This document shows, in pieces, positions 1-12,333 of a DNA stretch of 64,000 nt. The stretch's first letter is position 1, and the number at the start of each line of letters is the position of its first letter. The translations under genes and the position numbers were made by a program. Under the pieces are notes generated by a model. It saw nothing but the letters and a program-made list of their open reading frames with translations. It did no database searches and had not been told where the DNA came from. Origin of the DNA: Plectrocnemia conspersa (lineage: Eukaryota; Arthropoda; Insecta; Trichoptera; Polycentropodidae); assembly GCA_009617715.1 (NCBI GenBank), contig VTFK01000249.1:248001-312000 (forward strand). The letters are read 5' to 3'.

Positions 1-643
1 TTTTTCTAGAAATACTCTAATACACACACAGCAATGTATCATTTCAATGCGAAGAGAAACCATATTGTTAAGGTGCCTTATACAACCACAGAATTATTTA
101 AATCATCATTTAAAATATTCCAACAACATTTGAAGATTAGCTGTGCTTATCGGTAAGTTGCACAATATGTATGTTCTTGCATGTAGTACTCAAACAATAC
201 GTGAACGCAATATCTGGTAATTGGAAATCCTTTCAGAATCTCTTGTTTATATGTATTTCCTAGTAACAGCTAAAAAAATGCTTTCAAAGTTCACTCTTCG
301 ATGCGAATTGAAGGAATCATATCTCAACATACCTTTTAGGACTTTTGTGTAAAATAAAATCAGATAATATTTTTATTCCACTATTATCTTAATTAGAATT
401 TTTTAATTAAGAAATAATTAATTTCATTATTTCATAACTAGACCAGAAACGCATGCTCAATGATACTGTGAAATATATGATTATACAAGGCACCCAGTGC
501 CCGTAAGCTCACTGATTGATGCGCGTATTACAAGACAAATTCCATTATCATAGAGTCTTAATCGCATTTTTTTTTATATGCTAATGAAATATGTAGCTCT
601 CTTGAAATATCACAGACAAATCTGTTACTTGTTAACATTGTTA
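1..643. other. AT-rich non-coding stretch
   Basis: I see no gene, RNA or element end here. The sequence is AT-rich and unique within the window, and it ends at the TA that flanks the TIR element starting at 644. Confidence 0.5.
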
Positions 644-1511
644 GAGTACGCTCGGGATAAGGATGCCGGTTTTTTATTGTGTGCGTGTACATGTATATGA
701 GAGGGAGAAGCGATGTAGCGTGCACTTCGTTGTCTCGCTTTCTCTTTTAAGGACAGTCACTGATTCGTCAACGCTGTATTTGTCATTAAAGTGCAGTGTG
801 CCACAGAAGTTCGATCTTCTCTAGTGATTTATTTTAAATAATTTTGTGTTCATATTGCTTTAACCCAGATATGCCCACTGTCCCATGGGTAGGTCACTAA
901 ACTCGTGCCACTGTTTTTTATTTATAAATTAAATTTTAAGAGAACAAAATTTCTTGGGCATATATGGGTTAAGTGATATCAAGGCTTCAAATATACACTG
1001 TAAGTTATTCGTTCTCTTACCCGTGGATTAAAATATTTTAATTATTTTTCCATTAATCCGTACGTTGTTGGTTTTTTTACACTATTATCTGTAAGGTTTA
1101 AAAATGTTATTATTCTTATCGTTGCGCCAATGATAATTTTTTAATTTATTCAATAAATTCTAATGACTGAATAGAGTCATCGAGCCATTAAACAATCTGC
1201 GAATAATTTCTTTTCCCATTTTAAATCTTTTTGCTTTTGAAGAATAGCTAAAGACTTCATTATTTTTTTGACTAGTGAAAGATTTTGAATTTTGCAAATT
1301 TTTAATTAATTACATCAATGTCTGGTTTCTTCGATTATATAATATATTTTTATTGTCCTTTAAAATTTCCAGCTTAGCTCAGATGTATGTATGTAAATAA
1401 ACATATATTTTCTTTTAAAATAAAAAAATTAAATATTCTGAGCGAAATTGTTTTGAGTCACACAGTTCACGCACACAATAACAAACCGGAATCCTTATCC
1501 TGAGCGTACTT
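644..1511 (-). mobile_element. 868-bp TIR DNA transposon, copy A
   Basis: Both ends carry the same inverted sequence: GAGTACGCTCGGGATAAGG at the left and its near-complement at the right (matching through AGTACGCTC-GGATAAGG), continuing into a shared TTGTGTGCGTG block, so the terminal inverted repeats exceed 40 bp. A TA lies directly outside each end (642-643 and 1512-1513), as expected of a TA-target element. A sister copy of almost the same length lies inverted at 44260-45126. The strand given is the one matching the + reading of the sister. The interior has no long frame in this copy, so it is non-autonomous. It could be a Tc1/mariner-superfamily derivative because of the TA duplication, but I do not recognise the family. 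Confidence 0.75.
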
Positions 1512-2635
1512 TATTAATTTTATAATTTGTAATTAAGCAACTTAATCACACCTCTATCTATAATTAGAAGGAAATATTAACGCATATCATTATAAATGAG
1601 CCAGTTCCACTCGCAATAAAACATTTTTTATCGTTAAAAAATGGGTTTCTGCGTTTAAAAATAAACACCGTTGAGAGACCATTTAACATATTAAATGCAC
1701 GCCATAAATGAGATGATTTAAATGTAATGCCTTGAGAAAAGATAACGTTTTCAATTTGCTTTTTCAGCCAATTTAATGTTATAGTCATAGAAATTCACTA
1801 CTATCCATTAGTAATTTATTTTTAATTTTTCAATGATGTTTATTTTGTTTTGAAGTTGATTAACTATTCGATGCATTTTGGTAATATCGTTTTTTTTTAA
1901 CTAAACGTTTAACTAAATGTTGTAAATAATAAAAATCTTATAAATTACCCATGTTTTACAAATATTTTAATTTGAAACATTATACAGTTAAAAACATATT
2001 TAATAATGTAACTTAAGTTACTGAAAAATGGTTTTGAAATAATCTATAATAAATAATGCCTGCGTGTCAACCACAATCAAAAGCTTTTGCTATTTAATGT
2101 TTAAGAACACTGATCCTGTGGTCATTATTTTGCCAAACTTCTGTGGATATCAAATACAACTAAATGTAGTTGATATATGGTAGTATGTGAGCATTTAAAG
2201 AGTAATTTTGCTCTTACTTATAGACTCGTAATTCGAGGAAATGTAGGGTTCGTATCTGCCTTACGAAGAATTATTATGACTACATACTTTTCTGCGGATA
2301 GAATATATAGACAAAAAATAGTTTAGATTGTTATGTTTTAAAAGTAGTCGATGGCAATCATTGAAAGGATGTGTATAGCCTTTATTTGGAATAAAATAAT
2401 TTTCGGGAGCTTTACAATTAGAATTGCGCTGAATTATATTTTAAAGTTCGTGAATTACTAGATTATTTTTTTATGTAATATGATTTGCTATATAGCTTAA
2501 TTAATAAAAAAGCTCAGTTTTATTATGAATAAAAAAATGAGTCTGAAGATAAACGTTTTTTATTCATAAAAGTAGCAAAGCGATGAACCTTACAGAATTT
2601 AAAAATATATTTATAATAAGTTTAACAGACTAGAG
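1512..2635. other. AT-rich non-coding stretch
   Basis: No supported gene. A small perfect hairpin (CAGAC-TAGA-GTCTG, 2626-2639) abuts and partly overlaps the larger inverted repeat that follows. Confidence 0.45.
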
Positions 2636-2684
2636 TCTGTAGCATAACTTGATGATCTAGTAGACCATCAAGCTATGCTACAGA
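2636..2684 (-). repeat. 49-bp near-perfect inverted repeat (23-bp stem, 3-nt loop)
   Basis: The left arm 2636-2658 begins TCTGTAGCATA and the right arm 2662-2684 ends TATGCTACAGA. The arms are complementary at 21 of 23 positions around the loop AGT. Both exceptions are A opposite C on the + strand, which become G-U wobbles in a minus-strand RNA, so a minus transcript would pair along the whole stem. The loop is shorter than in usual pre-miRNAs, so a remnant of a small palindromic element is equally possible. Confidence 0.5.
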
Positions 2685-4289
2685 TAAAATAAGCTGTGTG
2701 TCGTATCTTTGTAAATAAAATCTCACTCAAGTAAGCCTCTATAATATTTACATGTATTGATTCACATTACTTTAAATTATGCTGATATCATGGATTTGTT
2801 AATAACATATACGAGAGTCTCATTTACAACCTTATTTTTAAAATATTTAAATTCGGCTTAACTGAACTATAAATAAACATTGATAATGTGATGTTTAAGA
2901 AAAAATTGACATGAGAAAAGTTTCACCGTTTCGACGGCAAAACTTTTCCTTTAGTATAGGAAAAATATGCCGGTGCCTCAGTATCGTGTTTGTTTTTGCC
3001 TAGTTGGCCGTTCATACTGAAGTTTCTCAGGAGAAATTCGCTTGAATTAAACCGAAAGTTAAGAAATGAGCCAGTTTCGAAATAGTTTCGGCCCGCTGCA
3101 ATATTTATCATATATACTATAAAATTTTAAAGCGTGATCGAAAACAAAGCCTTTGAACGGAGGCGGCCATATGATTTCGTGCTTTAGTTGCCCGTATATC
3201 TTTTGAAACGGTGAAAAACACCATTTGCTTATAATAAAAGCATTATATAATATAGTTTCGAGAATGCAGTGAGTGGCACTAGAGGCATGTTTAAGTGAAC
3301 AACTTTATTAGGCTAATAACTCATAAATATGAAACCGGGTTTTAATATTTCTTGCTAAATTATACCTCAAATAAATAACAATTCAGCGTTAGTTTTAATA
3401 AATTTTGCATACACAAAATTATTATATTAGGTTGAAATTCATGAATAATTCAAGTGCATTGATTCCACTCTTGTTCACACGCCGTTAATGATGTAGGGTG
3501 ACCATAGAATTGGGGGAAACTTTTAATGTACCTATTACACATTATCTAACCTTTACATATACATTGCCGAATATCGTCATGTTTTAAGTATATAAGTATT
3601 ATTAAGTGACAATAGTTTTTCTGATGCTTACTAATATTTTGTCTATGAAATCTCCAATTAATACACATGTGTGGTATTAAATATTTTATTCTATTGTAAG
3701 AACTTTTGTCGAAACGATTAGTTATTTCCATTTTATAATATTTGAAATGGTAGTTCAAATAATTCTAAAGCTAACGGTGCAGCTAATTGGACTTCCCGAA
3801 TTATTAATGTAAATGTTGCATTACTTTTAAAATGCACATAGCCTCTAATTTATCTAGCATATCTGATTGTCTTTACATGATAGTCTCGTTCCATATTTGG
3901 CGTAGCTCTACTTGTTGTGAGATCTTCCATTAGTTATCTTATTAAATCTTTATTAAAAACAAAGTGAGGAACACCCCTAGATTTTAAATTAAATATTTTA
4001 TAGTGATTAACTTTCTCAAACGCCTGTTAAAAATCTTCATATGGGCACTGAAGTGGTTTTTAAATATATTAATTTAAATGTTTGAAAAGAATTGTCTGTT
4101 TTTTTAGCAGTACTGGTTAAAGATTTCCTAAATAGCTAATATATACATAGACACATATTTTTTTTATAAAGGTAAGGTTAAATGGATACTGTTAAATTAT
4201 CAAATAAGCTTTAGAAATAAACACATATTTAAACAGTTAATTTTAGTGAAGAAATATTAAAAGTTGTATAATACATGCAAATAATTAAA
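2685..4289. other. AT-rich non-coding stretch
   Basis: No supported gene. At 3494-3506 the words TAGGGTGACCAT resemble the terminus of the MITE at 39558-39854, but no matching second end is visible nearby. Confidence 0.4.
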
Positions 4290-5010
4290 AGCTCGTCCCG
4301 CCGCCGATCATTTGCAAATGTCATTGTGTGCTTTTGGCCTTGAGTGACAATGATGGCGCGTCCCCGTTTCCAGGCCATTTATTACCACTGTGCACGCGGT
4401 CCACATGCCTTGTGGGCGGCGGGCAGTTGTCTGGCCGAATGTATAATGCACCGGATGGGCGGTGGCGGACAGCTCATGCATCAATCAAGGGCGGGGGCCC
4501 TATCCGACCCCACAAGGAAAGGTGGCAAACCTGAGACCCTGCTCTTCCGATGAGAACCCTAATTCATAACTGAATTGAGGAGGCATATGGCAGAGGGTTA
4601 GGGCAAGAGATGATCGATATAGAAAAGCATCCTTTGAATTCAAAAGGGCCACATTATCTGAAAAGTCATGCAAACTTAAAATTCTGTATTTTTTTTATTG
4701 CCTTCGAGCGCTTCCGAACATTGTCGGCAAACGGACCGAAGTCGGAGCTGCTCTTTCGAGCGCGAGCGGTAAGATACTTCCCCTTTAGCTCTCTAGCGTG
4801 TTAAGTGACGAGAGTGGGAGAGATAATAATATGGTTTTTCGCAAACTGAGATTGAACGAGTAGCTCGGTTCAATTTCAGTACGCGCGTAAGCGTCCCATG
4901 GTTAACACGCACGTCGAGCGCTGCATCGTGGTCACGTGTTTAAGTTATAATACCACATGCTTATCGGGGACTTCAACAGACTCTGAGTGACATTTTTGAA
5001 TATTTTAGGG
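4290..5010. promoter_or_regulatory. GC-rich island, candidate regulatory DNA
   Basis: Base composition jumps here against AT-rich flanks. It contains an octamer-like POU word ATTTGCAAAT (4311-4320), runs of GGCGG/GGGCGG and several CG dinucleotides. Overlapping short frames exist in two phases, but neither has splice or protein-family support, so I treat them as chance. A conserved enhancer or a non-coding exon are both possible; only the composition and motifs are seen. Confidence 0.3.
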
Positions 5011-5419
5011 CACCAAAAGGGATTCATTATATTTTTGATAGTATATTCTTCTAACAGATATCGTTATTATATTTTTTTCATATAAAATTAAATAATTAGT
5101 GGTTCTTAATTTTGTTAAAAAAATCATTTCAAATATCCTAATGTATTTTCCTAGATCGGTTTATATAAATGTCACACCATAACGAATTCTTATTTAGAAT
5201 CGATGGCGACAAATTCTAGGATAGTCACAGATGTGCTGTTTATATTCTGAAGTAGCATTTTTTAAAAATTTTGCAAAAGCCGACAAAAATTTTGCGTAAA
5301 TTAAATATTTACGACCGAAAAGTTTTCACTGATATTGTATTGGTGAGTGCCCAGACAAACTGTTATAATTATCAGTAGCGTAATTTTAATAATATGACAA
5401 TTTTAAATTTGCGATTATT

Positions 5420-5661
5420 TGGCACATTTTTCGATCGCGCGCAAATATGCCAGCTGTACGTGACAGTAGCCGCCGTGCGTACGTCATTCACGCCCGCCGT
5501 CCAGAGTGTATATGAAATTTGGCCGACTTCAGTGTAACTACGGTTCAGACAACTTCCAGAGAGTGTAGTGCAAGCATTAAAAATTACATATAATTTTTTT
5601 TTATTAGTTTAAAGATTAAGTTAATGTAAATAAAAAAATCCCTTAAATAATTTTAATACAT
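5420..5661 (+). promoter_or_regulatory. Possible core promoter and non-coding first exon
   Basis: A GC-rich segment holds a CRE-like word ACGTCATT (5481-5488), a weak TATA word TATATGAA (5509-5516) and an arthropod initiator-like TCAGTG (5529-5534, A at 5531). A strong splice donor GTAAGT follows at 5662. Together they could make a transcription start with a first exon of about 130 nt that has no useful reading frame. The TATA-to-initiator distance (about 22 bp) is shorter than the usual 30, and no downstream coding exon is recognised, so this remains tentative. Confidence 0.25.
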
Positions 5662-7524
5662 GTAAGTATTTTTTTACATACATGATGTTTAATGTGAGCT
5701 AAGGTAGCTTAATGAAGAATTATTTATATCTAATATGTACGATCTAGATCTTACTTCTAGATTTCAATGAATCAATTTTATATTTATCTGTGAGGTTAGA
5801 AAAATTCAGGAATATCTAATCTGTGATAATCGATTTTAATTATTTTGATTAAATAATTACTTATTATGATCTCCTAAATAAAAAATTAATAAAAATTGGT
5901 TTTCATTTTTATTATAATACTTTTTTAATTTTACCATTACACATTCAAGAGTTTCTGTATCTCCACAATATATTATGTTAACATACATATATTTTCATTT
6001 TCCATCACATAATTGATCCTATAAGAAACGTATTTTTTCTTAGCATTATTGAATTCTGAGGTTCGGTCGGTCGTGTACAGTAAATCTCTCATGTATCATG
6101 GTCGCGCTATGCCAGTGTTTATCTCGTGTAAACAATAAATTTCCCGCTATATTGACAAAACTACGTGAGGTTTTCCCAGCTTCCCTGTTTCTTCTGCGCG
6201 TGCGACAAGAGATTATGGAATATACATATAAATTTATATTATGTACGTTTGAAGGCCAATTTATGCCAAGGCCGTAAATATTGGCAGACTACGTTATTGG
6301 CAAAATTTATTAACCGATTCCAATAGAGTATTTGCAGTTAAAATAATAGCAATGTGGCAATAAGAATATATACTACTAGAGAATACTGTACTATTATTTA
6401 TAGATTATTATATATTTATATTTATATAAAAATCATTTATTAGGCAAAGTCTTATTGTGCCGCATATATTCAATATTTACATATATTTTTAAATAAGTTA
6501 CTTAAAATGAGATCCAGTCAAGTCGTTAATGTTATTACAGTTGTTATCTAAGAATGCGATGTGACTATAAAATCAAATCAAAGTCGACATATAAAATATT
6601 TGCGAATTAATCAAAAATTATCTAAAAAAAGTTTTGCTTAGTAAAACAATAAGTCAATACAAAAATTCTGCTAATTAAAAATAAACTAACAACAATCTAA
6701 TACTTGATATTTTTTAATAACCTGATAAAAATATTTTATTTTATTTTAATGATTACTAGCTCTTTAAAGTTTTTTAATTTTTTAGATTTATTGTAAAGAT
6801 CGGCTTCACTAAGCCCTAAAATGTTGAGCGTTATAATATGTATGTAAAAACATGTCTATATGGGATATCAAAATAATTATTTAAAATAAAACATAACTAC
6901 GAAAAGTCATTTTTTTAATGAAAATTTAATATAAATTTCCCATATGGTATATATTTATTAAATTTCTAAGCATATAAATGCTATTATTAACAGATTAAAA
7001 TACGTAGCACATCAAAAAAGTAATCACGCTTTATATTTTGTATGACATATTGGTGATTAGCTTTCAAGAATATGAATTAATATTATGAAATTCGATTACG
7101 ATAAAATTTTACTTATTGTATACAAAGATAAAATTAAATTCCATAAACGATTGATTTTAAAAGAATATAATTTTCTATCAAATAATTAGAAGAGCTAAAA
7201 TACAATGAAATACTTTGAATTAAAGAAAAGTAGCATTTTTAAACTCTTAAAATCTTTGAAGCTTGAACCAATAATATTACAACGTTAATTATATTTATTT
7301 TTAAGCAGTATATACCTTCAAAATATTGCACTTTTTATAAAAATAATGACAGCGATAAACATAAATTACGATCTGCACCTAAATTAAACTTTGTCTCTAA
7401 ATTTAATCTTTAATTTTAAATTTCAATTTTATACTTTTTTTAATATCTGCTACATTTTTATTAATAATTTTTTAAGAATAAAGATTTTGTTTTATAATAG
7501 AAAGTATCATAACAGTACCGTTGA
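5662..7524. other. AT-rich non-coding stretch
   Basis: No coding sense, tRNA or element ends seen. It would be intron if the preceding promoter call is right. Confidence 0.4.
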
Positions 7525-7765
7525 ATATTTCCCCCCGGCTTAACTTAACCCCTAGCGTTTTCTCGCACCGGTCTAATAAATTTCCACTGCGGCCACTTTT
7601 CACATTTTCCGTTCTATGGCCAAAGCTCTCAGGCGACCGGTAAAAGCTGCGGAAAACCGTTTGTCTAAAGAAGTTCGCGTTTTAACATCGATCCGTGAAA
7701 TATCATCCGGTCACTTAAAATCCGGGGAAACTTATCCGGTCACGAAACATTTTTGTGTCGAATGG
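7525..7765. promoter_or_regulatory. GC-rich island with repeated CCGGTCAC words
   Basis: This island contains ATCCGGTCAC at two sites about 30 bp apart (around 7708 and 7733), related CGACCGGT and GCACCGGT words, and no open frame of note. The clustered CCGGT words suggest a binding-site array. That is inference; the factor is unknown. Confidence 0.3.
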
Positions 7766-8855
7766 ATTTAGAAAAAGATGCGTGAGCATAGGTAGAATAC
7801 ATGGTATAAGATTTATGTACTAAAATGTAAAATATATTTAAGAGCTATATTTAACTATTGTTTTTCAATGATTTTATATAGTTTATTAATATTCATATAT
7901 TTTTTTTATTATGAGATCATCTTTTCACCTAAAAATAATAATTGATTGATAAATTAACGTACGTATGAAAACCAAAATAGATTACAATCTTAATATTTTT
8001 CATATAATTTGACTGTAATAGTCTACGTTATTGTTTATAGCACGCTTTTACCGTTGATAATAATTGATTTGTATTTCTATCTCGCCAGTCAATTTAATTA
8101 AGATAATGCGCCCCGCATAAAACTACTTCTGACATCTTAATGCAAATCTCGCTGCAGTGAAATATGTAGACAAATTGCAAGTGCAATATTAATTAGTCGC
8201 AGTTTGCCATTATGAGAAAACAAAGTTTCTTCGCGAATAACGTTCTACAAACCTAAATTATGTTATTTTACGGTTATTTGTGAGCAAATTACTTTTTCTG
8301 AATTAGCAAAAATATTTTTTCTTCGGTAATTAAAAATAGTAAAAAGACAAAAAAAATAATGTAAATTAATAAATATTTCTGATAGAGCCTAATATTCTTA
8401 TAATTAAAATTAATATTTTTTATAAAATTTTGTGAAGTGCAAAACAATTATTTTATTACCTGAAGATAAAAATAATATTTTTTTTCGAATTTAAATAAAT
8501 TAATTTTGTGCTACCAAGTAAAAACCTTTAATGTGTTTAATTAACCTTGCTCTCTTGCTTTTTACTGCGTAGGTAATATGCATGACATAATATAATTAAT
8601 CAAAATTTATATCTAACCAAAATATTTATCTATTTACATAAAAAAATAAAGTTTTACTTTTCTCTCGGTTTATATATTTTGCTATGTTACTTTTTATTAA
8701 GCTCTATAGCTTTAGATCAGCTTTAGCAGCCTGTCACAGATTTTTTAACTAAAAAAAATAAAAATAAATAATTGTATTTAAATTAATTATTCAATATTAA
8801 AATTATTTATTTTTGATTAAATATTCTAAATAAATATATTTAATTAAATAATTTG
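7766..8855. other. AT-rich non-coding stretch
   Basis: No gene or element ends seen. The stretch ends where LINE-derived coding sequence begins on the minus strand. Confidence 0.4.
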
Positions 8856-9016
8856 TGCCCTTTTTCTTGAAAATCTGACAACCAGAGTCTTACTACCGTC
8901 TGGTTTGGTGAACGTCAGACGCTTCTGAGGCTTTGAATCATCCATTTGGGTTACATGTCCTGCCCAGCAGAGTCGTTGGATTTTAATGAATCCGACTATG
9001 TCTGGCTCAGCATCGC
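8856..9016 (-). pseudogene. LINE reverse-transcriptase C-terminal fragment
   Basis: Read on the minus strand, this segment encodes the conserved tail found just after the reverse-transcriptase core of many non-LTR retrotransposons. It reads roughly AEPDIVGFIK, then W-A-G-H-V, then M-D-D-S, then KRLTFTKPDG. The W-x-G-H-V ... M-D pattern is diagnostic of that region, but which LINE clade it comes from (RTE, CR1-like or other) cannot be decided from so little. No polymerase core, endonuclease or poly(A) tail is visible, so it is a dead 5'-truncated or eroded fragment. The 99-codon frame on the opposite strand is its shadow. Confidence 0.65.
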
Positions 9017-9747
9017 TAGGAGCTCATGGTTTTATATCATTGCTCTCAGATCCCATATTTGCATTTTCGGCATATTTTTTTGTTTTAAGCACTCACAGTC
9101 TTTAACTGTTGACAGTGCCCAGCGTAAATGTTTCTGTCCTTTATATCAACACCTTGCACAAAACCTTGATAATACCAATATACAGATATTATATAGTCGT
9201 GTTTTAGTGATTTTTTACATACGAGTGGATCTTAAATGTTTATAAAGTCGAAAAAAGCATTTATTTGCAAAAGTATCTTTATATTTTACCATCTAACAAC
9301 GATTGAATGCTCTTTCAATATGCAAAAAAATATAAGTTAAATATAAGTTTATAAAATATCTTGGATTATTACTCTTTTAAAATTTATTACTTTTGACCTC
9401 TCATGTACGAGGTGTGATCAAAAATCATGATGAATAATTTTATTAAGAACAAAGTAATAAGCTCACATCAAATTTAAATAATTATCCTTCAAAGTACTCT
9501 CTTTGGCTAGCGATGTACTTATCCCAACGTTGATTCCATTACTGTAAGCATTTCTAGAAGGCTTCTTTCGGAAGAGCCTTTAGTTGCTTTTTAGTCAAGA
9601 ATACTGACAAAACGTTTTTTTTTAGCACGGTTTTTATTTTTGGGAAAGCCAGAAGTCGCATGGTGTTAAATCCGGAGAGAAAGGAGAAAACGAGGTGTGG
9701 CACGGGGCGTTGTGATGAAGAGGGAAGCCATTGACCCATTTTTTGGC

Positions 9748-9755
9748 CTTTACAT
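9748..9755. repeat. hAT target-site duplication, left copy
   Basis: CTTTACAT lies directly before the hAT terminus and is repeated exactly at 12326-12333. Eight bases is the standard hAT duplication length. Confidence 0.9.
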
Positions 9756-12325
9756 CAGCGGTTTCCAACCTTTTTGTTACTACGCCTCCCCAAAAAAAAA
9801 ATTTTTTTTCCGCGCCTCCCTTACCTTTTATTTTTTTAATAGATTAAATAATATAGACACGTTTTAAATAATAAAAACTTTATTACAAAAATAAACTGAA
9901 AACCACAATTAACAGAATAATAACAAGGTTTAGTTATAACATACACATACGTGTATATTTATTTTTATATATAAGTTTCTTTAAACAATTAAACCAACTA
10001 CATCTATCGCATAAAAATTTAATGCGACGGTTGTTGTTTATTAGCACAAAGCTTATCAAATCTTGGGGGCAATGTGGAGAGTGCCACTCGTATCTCTTTT
10101 TCGACTACTAACCTGTTGCGATATTTAGTTTTCATTGCAGCCAGTGCCGAAAAGCCTGTTTCGCATAAATACGACGTTACAAACGGTAGAAGCACTTGCA
10201 TTGCTTTGCAATACAAAGATTCATACTCTCCTTTAAGATTCATCCAAAATTGAATTAAGGTTTCATTTTGAAACTTTTGTTTTAGTAGGCTATCGCATGA
10301 TAATTCTATAAGTTTTTCCTTTTCAATGGTTGTCAGCTCAAATTTGTCGTTTTCATCGTCGATAAATGGATTCTGTACCCACAAAAACTTTGAGAAATCA
10401 AGGTCTTTAAAATAATTTGAAAAATGCAGCACTAGACCATCCAAGTGTTCAATAAAAAGATTCTTGCTTGTTTCAATATTGGCTGTGGCCCAGAAATCTT
10501 TTGACAGTGAAAACATGTCCAACTCATTCTTTTGTAAATTTGACTTCCATAACTTCAACTTTTTAATGAAAGCTTTTACTTTGTCTTTTTGAACAAGTGG
10601 ATGCATTTGTGATCCCTGCATTGATTTATTCAAACTGCTCAATTTTCCAAAAATTTCAACTAAATAGGCAAGTTTAACAAGGAAATTATCGTTCGTCCAC
10701 AAATGTGCCTCTTCGTGGTGATTTTCTTCGAGAAAGGCTGTTATTTCTTCTTTGAGTTCAAATACCCTTTGAATCGCTTTTGCACGAGATAGCCAGCGAA
10801 CTTCACAATAATACAGAAGTGAGGTATAATTAGCTTCCATATCTAGACACAACTTTGCAAACAGCCTAGATCTCAAAGGACTGTTCTTAATGTAGTTTAT
10901 AATTTTTATAATTTTTGTAAAAATGTTGTTAAGTTCCTCGCTCATATTTTTTGACACTAGAGCTGCTCTGTGAAGCATACAGTGCGTCCAGATAGCATGT
11001 GGTGCTTTCTTTTTAACTAATGCTTGAAGACCTGCTTTGTGTCCGGACATTGAGTGAGCTCCGTCAGTACACAGTCCAATACAATTACTCCACGTTATGT
11101 CGTTTTCTTTAAAAAAACTGTCCATTATATTAAAAATTTCAATGGATGTGGTCTTTCCAGGAATGGGTTTGCAAAATAATATATATGCAATTAAATGGGC
11201 ATCTTTAGCTATATCAGTTGCCTCATCTACTTGTATGGCGAATTTCGAAGTACGCAGCCGAGAAACTAATTGATCGCAAATATCTTCAGATATATCATTG
11301 ATTCTTCTTCCGACTGTATTATCAGCAAGCGGAATTTGTTGCAACTGATTTGCATATGATTCGCCGAACATTATTCGAACCATATCAATAGCTGCTGGTA
11401 AAATTAGAGTTTCTCCTATTGTATGTGATTTCTTACATTTTGCGATTCGGTAAGAGACATGGTACGAAGCCAATAATGCATTTGGTGATACAGAAAGAAT
11501 ATTTTTGAACGTTTGCTTTTGATTATTAAGCTCATCCAATTTTCTTTCAAAATATTCTATGGACTTATCAACGTATTCAGAATGTAGAGTTTCATGGTGC
11601 CGTTTTAATTTGACTGGTATCATACTATCTGAAGCCAAAACTTTCGAACACAACAAACACATTGGTTTTTCCAAGCCATCTATAATGACCTAATGAATCC
11701 TAATGATAAATAGGATGAACTGTATTGTCTTTTCTTGGGAGCTTTATTTCCTTGTACTTTTTTGATTTTATTCCCACTAGTATCAGCATCAGTATCTTCA
11801 TTATTGTTGACTTTTCTCTTGTAACCACTCAAAAATTTATCCATTCGTCTAAAAAATATTTTATTGATATAAATTAAAATCAATGATAGTTTAAATAAAA
11901 AAAAAATGAAGTTTAAAATATACTAACGATTATTTTCAAGAAGAAATCACGTCAGAAACAATTAAAAAAAACAATATCACGCCCTGCCGACACGCTTCAG
12001 TTGACACGAGTGACATTTAAATTTGAGGCTATTGTTTTATGCAACTAGCGGTCGTTTTGTGTATTACCGAAACAGAGCGTTTGCAAACGCGCCATTTTTA
12101 AATTTCTCCGCTCCAGATAATTTTTTTAATAGGAATTAAATATATGTAAATGTAAAAAAATGAACATTCATGCACTGAATTTTCACTGTTACGTTAATAT
12201 ATCAAGTTTTATTCATTTGTAGATATTATGGTATAAAAAATAATTCATTAAAAAATGTTGGCGCCTCCCCTGGCAATAGTCCGCGCCTCCCCTGGGAGGC
12301 GCGCCTCCCAGGTTGGAAACCGCTG
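9756..12325 (-). mobile_element. ZBED-type hAT transposon, nearly complete
   Basis: The element is 2570 bp. It starts CAGCGGTTTCCAACCTTTTT and ends CCAGGTTGGAAACCGCTG, giving matched hAT-type terminal inverted repeats of about 15 bp (CAGCGGTTTCCAACC). It is bounded by an exact 8-bp target duplication, CTTTACAT. Both subterminal zones contain several GCGCCTCCC words, a plausible transposase-binding array. One minus-strand transposase gene fills most of it. The perfect duplication and long open frame indicate a fairly recent insertion; the target was a dead mariner. Confidence 0.95.
10019..11844 (-). pseudogene. hAT transposase of ZBED5/FAM200-like type, one frameshift
   Basis: This is the DDE/RNase H-fold transposase of the surrounding hAT. 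The likely start is the ATG at 11844, giving MDKFLSGYKRK, the opening typical of this group. The first frame stops at 11680-11682. The remaining 551 codons lie in another frame, entered somewhere between 11692 and 11680, and run to 10019. In the long frame I see a BED-type zinc finger (C-x2-C near residues 6-9 and H-x4-H near 26-31), the first catalytic Asp in IQVDEATD (150), the second in CTDGAHS (204), the H-C-x2-H motif (231-235), the R-W motif (293-294) and the final Glu in LCETGFSAL (505) within the C-terminal dimerisation domain. All key residues are kept, so apart from the frameshift near the zinc finger the protein looks intact. A short intron or base-calling error could also explain the break. 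Confidence 0.9.
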
Positions 12326-12333
12326 CTTTACAT
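12326..12333. repeat. hAT target-site duplication, right copy
   Basis: CTTTACAT, identical to 9748-9755. Confidence 0.9.

Noticed and set aside
8946..9245. 99-codon + frame
   Set aside because: Antisense to the LINE fragment, which explains the sequence.
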